From Siphonodentalium dalli (Eukaryota > Mollusca > Scaphopoda > Gadilida > Siphonodentaliidae): a DNA stretch of 64,000 nt. A model generated the notes under the pieces. It made no database searches, was not told the DNA's origin, and saw only the letters and a list, made by a program, of their open reading frames with translations. The stretch is from assembly GCA_032622095.1 (NCBI GenBank), contig CP136061.1, positions 132,440,087-132,504,086 of the forward strand, given 5' to 3'. A program made the translations under genes and the position numbers. Every line of letters begins with the position of its first letter. Positions within the stretch are counted from its first letter, which is position 1. This document shows positions 22,301-34,300 of this stretch, in pieces.

Positions 22301-25300
22301 TGATCTGTAATGGGAACCCTTGATAATCTCTGAAACTTACCTGATAGAAGCCTTCCCTCAGCAGTCTGGCACATGCAGTTATCTAGGCTGGCTACATCCA
22401 CGATTTCTACCTATGAAAAGAAAGTCAGGTTAGTGATGTTAAAAGTGAGTTCCCTGTGAGTACATATATATATATTGTCAGACTTGACTAAATGGGGCTC
22501 CATATCATTCAACCAAAAACATGTTACATTTCATTTTTCATTGGCTGAAGAGAGACAGCACAATGAGGGTGATGACTGATGCCAACCCATGGCAATAGCT
22601 CAAATGTTATGTTGGAAAGTTGAGCTAAAACAGATAATACAAGAGCAGAATGATTCATATTAAATGGTGGGAAATGTTCAGATAATAAGTTCAACAAACA
22701 ACCTATGGCATCTGTTAGTATTTAGTATAACAAATATTTCTCAAAACCACTACCAGTCTGTCAACTGGGATGAGCTAGCCCTGACGCCTGCACCACACAC
22801 TGTCTGAGTCTGATACTCGTGCTTCTATTAATATGAAAATAGATAGAAACCGGGAAGTAAATGTGTTCTTCTTGCACGTGCTGTGTAATATCTAATTTCA
22901 GAAGATAATATTGTTTAAAAATTAGCTATTTAACTCAGTATTCTGTCAAAATGTGCTTGGCAATCAAGCAGAAACAACTGCCAAAGGTGAGAATACTTTT
23001 CTTATGAACATGTTGAAAATGGTGTTTACATTCATTGTGTTATATGTTTACTTACTTTTGTGTTATAGTACTTTCCACCCTTATACTTCTCGTCAACAAT
23101 TCTGACACGGATGTTTGAATTGACCCATAAGTCCTCCATATGGGAGAGTCCATTCGTCTTGCTGTCAGAATGATTATTTGTGCTGCTTCTGTAAATAACA
23201 AGGATGGATACAATATACAATAACATATACGTCTTTGCATTTAACAAGACAGTCAATGACTGTGGGTCGCTCACCAGACTGTAAAGAATGTGAAGACTGG
23301 GACTCTGAAGACTACAAGTCAGTACTTGACAAAATCACTTAAGACAAGTAGTTGTATTAATGGACATAGCTGGAGGCTCTCAGATGAGCAGGGCTCTTCA
23401 CCTTGAACTTTCTAATTGCACACCACTGACAAATCTCCGACCTCTGACCTTTTAAAGAAGACAACAGTACCACAGAACTTAGTTCACAAAAATCCTTTTG
23501 CACATCCCTCTTTGGTTGAATTTTACAACTGGTACCAGTACTTCAAGCTCTCAAACGTTTGAAAATTACCAACCTGACACACCCATAAAGTTAAAATTTG
23601 TGGCCAATTCTGTCCAACAGTTTAACCTGAAGTAGGAACATATGGACTCTTGATTTAAAAACATAAATGTTGGAAAATCAAACCAAACTATGAGAACAAT
23701 TCTAACCTATTTTTGGTGTGAACATCTAATCTACAACTTATGTTGTATCAGGTAGGAAATTTTCAACTGTTTAAATTTTGATCAAAGTAGGGGGTCAAGA
23801 GTTAAATCTCTCATATCTGCCCCTATTAGAACAAATGTGAATCCCCATCTATGAGATCCATTCATCTAGTAATATCAATATACCCCCAATATCCAATATA
23901 CCACCCAATTTTTCTTTGAAAAATCAGGGCATGATTTCACCTGGATAAGTGGTTAAGAATATAATATTGGAAAATCTACGACTAATGTTGTATCAGGCAT
24001 GACATTTTCAACTGTTCAATTTTGATCAAAGTAGGGGGTCAAAACTCCACCCCCTCTACACTCCCTCCCCATTGCCTCAAACATTGCCCCCACCAGGCTG
24101 CCTAGAAATCAATATTATTATACCAATACCAAATAGCATAGAGGAGAGTTAAATCTCTTATCTCTGCCCCTATTAGAACAAATGTGAATCCACATCTATG
24201 AAATCCATTCATCTAGTAATATCAATATACCCCCCCCCCCATATCCAATATACCACCCAATTTTTCATTGAAAAATCAGAGTATGATTTCACCTGGATAA
24301 GTAGTGGTTAAGAAAATAGTATTGGAACAGCCAAGCCTGTATTTAGTGTGTCTGACCTTTGCAGAATGTGGTCCCCAAAAGGTGAATTTAATGACACTAT
24401 TCCACAAGGTGGGCTAGCATCACCGAATTCACCCTCTGGGGGCCTCATTTCCTAAAAATGACCACATTTGAACAAATCTGAACCCGGTCACCCAAGGCCC
24501 CTCCGTACCAAATATAAGCCCAATGGTTCTTGAGAAGAAATTGTTTTAAGAATTACTATGGAGGGAAAGAGTTATGGCCCTGACTTTGCACCTATTTGAT
24601 CTGATGAACTTATTTGAACAAATCTGATTGTGAGTCACCTAGGGAACATGCACACCAAAATATATAAACACATTTGGTCTTTTTTATATGGAGAACAAAA
24701 CAATTGTTGATGGATGGATAGACATCCCAACAGACAGACGGATAGAAGGACCGCCTGACAGACAGAAGACAAATTCAATCCAATATACCCCCAATTTTTC
24801 TTCACCTGGATAAGTGGTGGTTTAGAAAATAATATGAAACAGCCAAGCCTGAATTTAGTGTGTCGAGCATTTGCAGAATGAGGTCCCCAAAAGGTGAATT
24901 TAATGACACTTATCCACAAGGTGGGCTAGCATCACCGAATTCATCCTCAGTCTGATTAGGCCTCAACTTCCATGGGAAACCTAGAAACAAATTGAAGTTC
25001 TACAGTTGAATTTGATGATGCACACTAGTCCTTCCCAGGAACAAAATACCACGAGAGCTATAAAATGCACCCGTAATATTGAAGACGGGTGAAATAAGCA
25101 CTCGTAAAATTTCAGCCGGGATGGTATGGAAGGGGGTGTCCCCCCTTCCTTGAGTTGAAAAATTTTGAATATTCATTTTTGAAATGGTGCATTCTGGTGT
25201 ATGTTGCCAGTTGGCATAACAAATATTGATCATAGGGGAGAAGGATTTAACTCATCTCTATAGGAGCCATTTTAGAGTGGACATGCAGAATTGTGAACTT

Positions 25301-28300
25301 AACTCCAGGCATGAATCTGAAATTGTGAACTGATATGTGAGAAAGCCCCAACTGAACAAAATAACCCCAGACCTGTCATCACCACCCCCTGACTGGGTAC
25401 AGTACTTATTGCCATTTTCTCATGTATTTTGAATTTGTCAACAGTGTGCATCATTTACAAAATATGAATGCAAATTATTATTCCCAACGAATTACAATAA
25501 ACATTGACATTGTCATCAGACCAAAATTAAAAAAACTTGTGTTTCTGGTGACCCGCCCGTCCCTACTAGTATTCCAGCACCCCCGACCATTTTCGTTTTA
25601 TTGAATTTGAAAATTAGTATGCATCGGATTTTATTTTCTGTGTAAACCGATTCATTTCCATGTAAAATAGACACATCACGTGTATTGTTAAACTGTATAT
25701 TATACCACACATTAATTAGGTCACAGCCAAATCAAACTTTACACTATATAATTCTAATATCTATGTACTTAGTTTTATTATTTTATAGTACATTAAAAAC
25801 AAGGAGAAGCAGTCTGGGGTATACATGTACATATTTATTTAAGTTGAAAATAAAATGAAAAGTCAATCCCCACCCCTATTTCTGTCTTGCATGTCACTAG
25901 AAACACAGGTATAATTTGTTTTGGCATAAGGCATCCAAGTACATTTTCATTTAATATTTTCTAAGTCGAGAAAGGGTCAATAACTCTAAAATAAAAAAAA
26001 CATTTTCCGTCTGCACAATACCTTTTCACATGTTGAATGTGTCGGTAACAATTTTGCTATCATCACCTGGTCACCCAGCAGGTCATTTAGAGATATGAAT
26101 TTGCAATTGTGGTATAAATAATAACTTTAATTGTAGAACAATAAAACCTCAATGTGGAACAATAAATTATTAATTAATAACACAGAAATGACTCATACTC
26201 ATAGTAAAATGTAAATGAATATCATGGACGTTTGTTGAAATTTTCTCAATTGGCGCATCCTGTTTCTTATCACTCCTGCCACTGTCAGTATTTGGATTTT
26301 CTATGTTTTCATAATATGTGGCGGTCTGATGGCTTTTACTTTTTAAATGCCTTTCGAATGTATATTTATTTACAAAATTGCTCCCCTCCGTGAATACGTC
26401 AAATTCCTTAAGAGTTCTTCCCAGTTCCATTGAGCGTTTTTTCTCACGCGATCCGCTTGCTTTGCACACGTTTTGCACAATACTTTTGTAGCCAACGTTT
26501 TCCCATTTTCGTATTTCGTCGAATACCCGACAACATTTTTGAAAGTCCATTCTTGATGGATGGAGGGACGTACAATTCAACAGACGAGGAGTGATGACTA
26601 TAGTTCCACTGGAGACTTCGTCTCAGGTGAGCTAAAAAGCATCACAAGAGATCTGGTGAATGAACATGGTGACGTTGGCAAGATGAACATGATTGATATA
26701 CAGTCAATAATTCTATGGGGCAGAACATTTTTGACAATGTTCGTTACGCCAAATCAAGAATATATTTAATGATATAACAAAGAGTGATAACTACTCATGA
26801 CAACAGCTGACAACTAAACTTTTGTGGGTGACGAAGTTTCTTCAGCTGAATATATACCAAAAGTATGGTAAATTACAGAACATTACAGTTCAGTGTAAAA
26901 GCAATGAAAAACCCCATATAATGTTAATGAACACCGTGGCTATTTCTGGATATATGTCACTATAGCCTAGCTGTGATTAAAAAAAATTCAGTGAATTTAT
27001 CTGGTCGTTGCATCATGTCTCAAGAGGTCAGATCGCTGGTTCAAACCATCAGCATGTGGTGGCTCGTTTGATCCTGCGATCTGACCTCTTCAACCTTTAC
27101 GTGATACTGCGACCAGAATTCACTGTAGTGATAATATGTATATAGTATGTCTTTATTATTCTTGACTTGATATCCAGGAATTGTGCTCATATAACTAACC
27201 TAGCAGACTTTGATTTGTGTGAGCTTGATTCCCTGTCGGAGTAAGATCCTCGTTTCTCGCCATATCCTCTGTCATCTGATGGAGACTCTCTATCTCTGTC
27301 TTTCTTACGATGCTTATGGCCCTTCTTCTCTCTATCATTGTCTGAGTAATCTCTCTCATGCTCTCTTTTCCTGTCCCTTTCTTCACTTTGATGTCTCTTT
27401 TTATCCGTTCTACTTTCCTCTTCTTTGAATTTGTCAACTTTACTTTTGTCTAAAACAGAATTATAATTTTCTTGATTGCTTGTGGATTTTTATCTTAGAG
27501 AATGAAACACAAAAAAAAACCACATACCATAAAATATAAAAGTCAATCAAAAGTATTTGGCAACAAGTTGGATAAATGAAGCCCGCTCAGCCCTATTTCC
27601 CCCTCCACATAATTTTTATTCTGATAATTTTGGTGTAATCTTACGTTACTCATGCCTTAATTGTTTAATTATATGGAAAATAATCACTTGATTGAACTGG
27701 TGACTTGAAATAATTCATTATAGGCAGGGGCGGTGTACAAACATGAGAGCACATTGCACTCGAGTGTTTTACAAAATAATCCCGAATGCCTCGAATGAAT
27801 TATTTCATGTCACCAGTTTAACCAAGTGATTATTCTTTTTATTATATTCCACTCTCAACAACTGATTGACCAGAAATCTGAATACTGCCATTATACCCAT
27901 GACACATACATTTCGATAGCGCATGAATACATAACGTGCTAGTTTAAGTGACATAATTCACTGGTGAAATTACTGTTTATAATCACTTGAGAAATCAAGG
28001 TAAATCACACATAGGAATGTAATAAATTGCAATAACTCATTAACCCTTTCTATACTAAATACTCATTGACGAGTAGTTCCTAAAGAAATGTTCATATAAT
28101 GAGTTAAACAAATGAGGTCGTTTGCAGAACTTATTAACTGAACATTTCCCACCAAAGATAATAAATCCTTCTGCACTTGTATTATCTTTTTTGCCTGTCT
28201 GTCTTCTGCCCATTTTCCCTCCAAATGAATAATAATCCATTCCAATATATACTTTTATAACTGATGGGATAATCCATACAGTAAAGTATTAAACACTTAA

Positions 28301-31300
28301 ATTTGATTGGGGTTTCCTTCTCTGTTGAACAATGAAGTCATTTATGACTCAGATGTATGACTACATCTAAAACTGTTTGACTTCATACTATAATCATGTC
28401 ACAAATAAACAATAAAACATGTGCCGAAACATCTTCGATGAAGTGCCGAAATGTCCAAGTGCTTGGGCCGAAACAACCAACGGTGGAAAACCCAGGGGCC
28501 GAAACGTCCTGAAAACCATGTGACGAAACGTCCAGGTGTCGAAACGTCCTGGACCCAACAAGACACATTTCCTTTCAAGGATTTTAGCAGACAAGCCTGA
28601 TAATTGATAGCATAGCTCTTAATGGCTCTGAAATTGAAACATGAAACACTCACTGATGTACTTGCAATTCTTGTCGTAATCTTTCTTGTTGACAAGCTTG
28701 ACAGAGAACTGGCTGACGGTGACAACCACACTAGATAGGGTAAGTTTAACCATTACTCTGCTGTTATCTTCATCTATACCCTCTATCTGAAAATAAAGAA
28801 CTGAATTAATATGGCGCTCTATATGAAATAGAACTGTAACACCTTTTATGAACATTACACAGTCTGAGTCAACCCCAGACAATTGAACTACAAGTAGCTA
28901 CTCGATCGATAGTCTACACATTTGAACACCCTTCCCATTACCGGCACTATAAAAACAGCTTTCCCCGACAATCCCCACAGTATGACATAGTTTTATGATT
29001 GACAGATATCTACTTTTGGTTTGGTTTTCATGAATAACAAATTCGGTGCTAATTGAAATATTTAATACTATTTTCCTTGTTAGGTAAAATTGGTAAATTC
29101 TGGACTCTTTATAGAGACTTTTTAGTGTTTAATTAGTTGTCATATATCTAAATTTGTAAATATCGTGTGAAATTAGCAACGAAAATGTATCACATTATTT
29201 TTTTTAGCAATATGGTTGGGTTTATTGTAATCACAGTGGCTGAAAGAATTCCGACTTGTCTTAACTCTTTCGCCATTCAACACCACAGGCGGATTCCCCA
29301 CTGCCAAGTATACAATACATGTATACAAGCATTATGGGTGTATATAAGTAACACAGTGTATCTCAAGTATAGCTTGGAATAATGTGCTGAAACTTCATAT
29401 GTGATCAGACATAGGCATCGCAAGTTCATAGCCACTCATTCCACCACCATAGATGTCATGTGACCTTGGTTGCCATCTTGGTTTACACACTGATGGCTGT
29501 GTTTGATGCATATTCATGCGCATATGGGTGCTATCGATGCAGAAATAGGTAATTCTCAACATTTATTTGTGACTGTGGTGATTACCATGAACTTGTGTGT
29601 GGTCATATATACCATGTACATGTACATACATGTATAGGTGCGGGTAATGCATTAACATTTCAATATATCGTAAATGTCTTTGTCTTACATTGTTGGACTA
29701 TATAGACATATTGATATGTTGCAGCCACTTTGGCCACCCCACATTGGTCACGTGACCATGGAGGCCATCTTGGATCGACATATAACGCCAGTATAACCAT
29801 ATGTTTTGGGACTTTTCCGACTTCATTATGTTATAAGCTTGTGATGAACATATCATGCTGGGTAGGTTGCTGTATTTGAGTTTCCATTTTATATTATTGG
29901 ATAAAATGTGATAACAGAGACACACGTGACCTATGAAAAGATCCTGTGACCATGACATCACCAAGTGCCCTTATATAACGGTTCACATTATATACAATGT
30001 AGTCCTATATACAGAGACTGCTTCTTATCTGCACTATCGCACACATTTCCTGGTGTTATATATTCTGGAACTTATAAGCATGACATGTATGTGCCGGGAT
30101 GTGCCCATCACTGGGATTCATATACATGTACGTCATATCAACTGGATGGCCATATTTACATGGATGGCCATATGTGCCCGTCCTGCTGGCAGCATGTACC
30201 CGATTTCGACTCAAGTCGCCATTGGCAGTGTATGGGTAATTCAACCGTAGTCAGGATCGGCAGTGAAAGAGTTAAATGTTCCATGCAATTATATTCTGAT
30301 TGGCATAATCTTTTTTTACTGTGGAATGTTGTGATTGGCTAACACCGACATAATGCTTCTTGAAGTATTAGGATTCCATGATATCTGTTTTGGACTAACT
30401 TTCTGATTGAGGGTGCTAACAAGAAATAGAATTCTCGTTCGTGGTACGCTCCAATCGTTTTTGCGATTATTTAAGTCATAAAAATACCCCCTAAAATTGT
30501 CTCATTCATGTGATAAGAAATTCTAAATAAAATTTATATTTATTGATAGAAACTATTCTGCACAGGTGTCCTCGATATATATACATTATTTTTTACCCCG
30601 GAATCTATAAAAAAATTTTTTTGGGAAGAGATAGACGATAGTTTGTAGTGAACAAAAGCATCTCTAGGGCATGGCGAAATACACCCTTTAGCCATCTTGA
30701 ATTGTACTACTGCAAAGTACAACAATTTGAGCTTAAAAAAATATCTGATACATGTACACCCATAATTACAATGCCAAATGCAGTGAAATTCTAAGTTGAA
30801 AAAGGGCCATACATTTGGTCTTTAAGTGGTATTTCTTTTGTTGTTTTTGAACGGTTTGACCACTTAAAGGTACGGTTGGCCTTGGCGGTGGGTATCCTGT
30901 GAAAATATTTCCACCCGTCAAAAACCGCCACAAACAGAAAGAACAACAAAATGTAGATAGACATTGTCCATATACAAATAAACAATATCGCATAAACAGT
31001 ATGTTATTGTCATATTTTTGACCATTGTTATGTAAACAACAGCACAAAAAGTAACTTTTCTGGTGTTTGTTTATATTATGATGGTAAACATAAAGAGCGT
31101 TCTTTGTGGGTGAATTCCTGATATGGAACGAATAAAGAGCGTTTATGCCATTTGTGTGTGATTAGCAAGCAGCATTGTGTTGTCTTCTGTAACACAGCCA
31201 GGCTCTTGCTTAGGTAAAATATAGTAAATCTTTATGATAACATGCTGTTTACGCGATGGTCATGGTATATTTGAACGAAACTGTATGCGTTTTAAAGTTT

Positions 31301-34300
31301 TTCTGTTTACGGTGATTGGAACAAATGTGAATATTTTCGACAACTAAGGCCTCACGTGCCTTTAAGACTACCACTCAACTCCTATAATGCATGAAATAAT
31401 GGCAATTATGTATTAGTTTGACATTAGGTGGTCGCTCGTGTCAAGCTTTCTTTTGTCTTAAGCTCCTCCCCTGACCACCTAAGGCTCAACAGTGCACCCA
31501 GCTCGACAGAGGGATGGACGGATAGACTGATTAAGTAGTAAATTTTTAAAAAGGTATATATATACAATAATGCCCTAAATAATGGACTCACTGAGAGCTT
31601 TCCGATGAATGGCAACAAGCCATATTTCTAACTAAATACTGAAAAGTTACCCATAATTTTGCTGTGGTTAAGGATTCCTTATTTAGGGCATTACTGTTGG
31701 TAGTTAAAATGATACATTGAACACAGGTAGCTTTCAGAACTGGTCTCTTGTTTATAATTATTTAGGATATAAAAACAAATTTTGGAATTTTCTTTCTGTC
31801 ATTGGGTCCAACAACTGTTGTTAGTGCTAGTAGTAAGCAATGTGCATAGATGCTGGACTATTGTGTCAAGGAACATTAACTGGCATTTTACGAAAAAGTA
31901 GAAGGACTGGAACCCATCAGGATTGGACTGAACATGGATCATGGATCCCTGATGCATTAATCGTACATAAAACAATCAGGGAATGTAACTGTGAGAGTCC
32001 ACAAAACTGAAGTGAAACATCCACTCACCACTCCATACATATCTCCGAGACACTCAACACTCCATACCTATCACTATGACACTCACCACTACATACATAT
32101 CTCTATGACACTCACCACTCCATACATATCTCTGAGACACTCACCACTCCATACCTATCTCTATGACACTCACCACTCCATACATATCTCTGAGACACTC
32201 ACCACTCCATACCTATCACTATGACACTCACCACTACATACATATCTCTGAGACACTCACCACGCCATACCTATCACTATGACACTCACCACTCCATACA
32301 TATATCTGAGACACTCACCACTCCATACCTATCTCTATGACACTCACCACTCCATACATATCTCTGTGAGGACCAGTCTGAAGTACACAGCAGGTGCCTT
32401 TCTTTAGGGCCAACACTTCTCCCTTATCTCCACCATCTTTTTTGTTAGACATTTTAGCATCGTTAATCTGTAAAGCTGCACTTCGATCAGCACCAAGACC
32501 CAAGCCTTTTGGTCGAGCAACAGCATCGACAGGAGCAACATCTCTGAAATTTAATTGGTTTGATGCAAGTTTCTTAAAACATCCTTAAATGTGGTTTATT
32601 TAATACTAGTACCATACACAATCATTTTTTTTTTGCCTGCCATACTGATTTATTGTTTTCAGCAGCTCTTAGTTGAACAACAATTAAGAAATGTACGATT
32701 GATCAAATTTGGGTGACCAAGTCGTGTGAAGCAAGTCTGAGTATAGTGTGCCTGTCATTTGCAGAATGAGGTCCCCAGAGGGAGAATTTAGTGACACTAT
32801 CCCACATAGCGGGCTAGCATCACTAAACTCACCCTCTGGGGACCTCATTCTGCATGGCCTCATCTGCTATGGGAGACATAGACTCGGATTGAAGTTCCCA
32901 AATGTTGAATATTGTGATGTACACCCATTTGGGACCTTGATTATGCATGTATCGTCTGCCAATTTGGGGATATAGAGAAACTAAACTAAAAAAGAAATAG
33001 AATCTATGTGAAGAAGTTTCTATAGAAATTTGAAGTTTTCCAGAGAAGATGAGGCCTAAGCAGAATGAGGTCCCCAGAGGGCGAATTTAGTGATGCTAGC
33101 CTGTTTCTGCAAATGTCAGGTACACCAAACTCAGACTTGGACCAAGTTGTGTGAAGTAACGACTACTGTACATGTATGTTATAACAGATGTTTGATGACT
33201 AGCATACACACAATATTGACCCCAGTGCTATTCAGTATCTCATTAGCATAAAATAGGCATAAACAGATTGTGTTTGCAGTCACAATATCTACTCTAAATG
33301 AAAGTGTCAATAACACTGCAGCTCAACATGGAGCGGCGATAATGTCAAATATTACAGTCAATGGAGCAATAAGGAATGCAGAAAGTTTAAATGTTTAAGT
33401 CATACTAGAGGTCAACCTGGAGAAACCATACAAAGTTTGGGATAAATCGGATGAAACATGTTGCAAGGCATGCCGAAAGATTTAGTCATGGCAAGAGTAA
33501 AATCCAAGATGGCGAAATTTGGAAACACTTGATGGCTCCCAACTAGTGGTCACTCCGAAGATCAATATGAAGTTTGGTGATAATTGGAAGAAGGATGTGG
33601 TCTGTGGGGTGTGCCAAAGTATTTTGTCATGCAAAGATTAAAATTCAAGATGGCTGCTGACAGCCATTTTTTTCATTGAAAATCATTCTAATTCGACAAC
33701 ACCCATCTAAAGGTGATCTTAAACATGATGGTAAATATTCAAAACATTTGTCCAATAAATGCGAGCTGCAGGACGTGGCGATGGAGTTTAAATTTTAAAT
33801 CCATGATGGTTGTTGGCAGTCATGATTTTTAAAGCATTTCAAAATCATTGGCTCCCATCTACAGGTCACTCCGAAGATCCATATGAAGTTTATTGATGAT
33901 CAGATGAGGGATGTGGCCTGTAGGGTGTGCTGAAGGATTTAGTCATGCAAAGATTAAAATCCAACATGGCTGCTCCCATCTAGAGGCAATCCTAAACATG
34001 CCTGTAAATTCGCAAGTTGTGTTGATGGATTCAATTGTGAAATCAAAGATGGCTGCTGGTGGCCATGATTTTTAACGAACTGCAGAAAAAATTGATAGCT
34101 CCCATCTAGAGGTCACCCCGAAGAACCATACAAAGTATGATAATGATCAAATGTGAAATGTGACATGTAGGTGTGCTAAAGGAAATTGTTGACAAACGCA
34201 CTGATGCACTGACGAAGGATGCCAACCTATGGCAACAGCTTATACTTAGACTTTGTCAGTTGACCTAAAACTTAAGAAATCCCTCTGAGTCTAACTGTTT

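Noticed and set aside
26989-27125. Possible tRNA or tRNA-derived SINE because of 'ggttcaaacc'
   Set aside because: No A box, acceptor stem or anticodon arm; the motif lies at the centre of a foldback.
28383-28731. Overlapping minus-strand frames of 60-110 codons
   Set aside because: They run through the MULE-type arm of repeated 'cgaaacgtcc' units and antisense or shifted frames of GPKOW exon 6; the composition follows the repeat.
31991-32224. 77-codon plus-strand frame with 'TLTTPYIS' repeats
   Set aside because: Chance frame through the 29-bp minisatellite.
32715-32731. Retroposon-style target duplication implying a SINE
   Set aside because: The enclosed element has inverted ends and no poly-A or tRNA head, so SINE was dropped although the long direct repeats remain unexplained.
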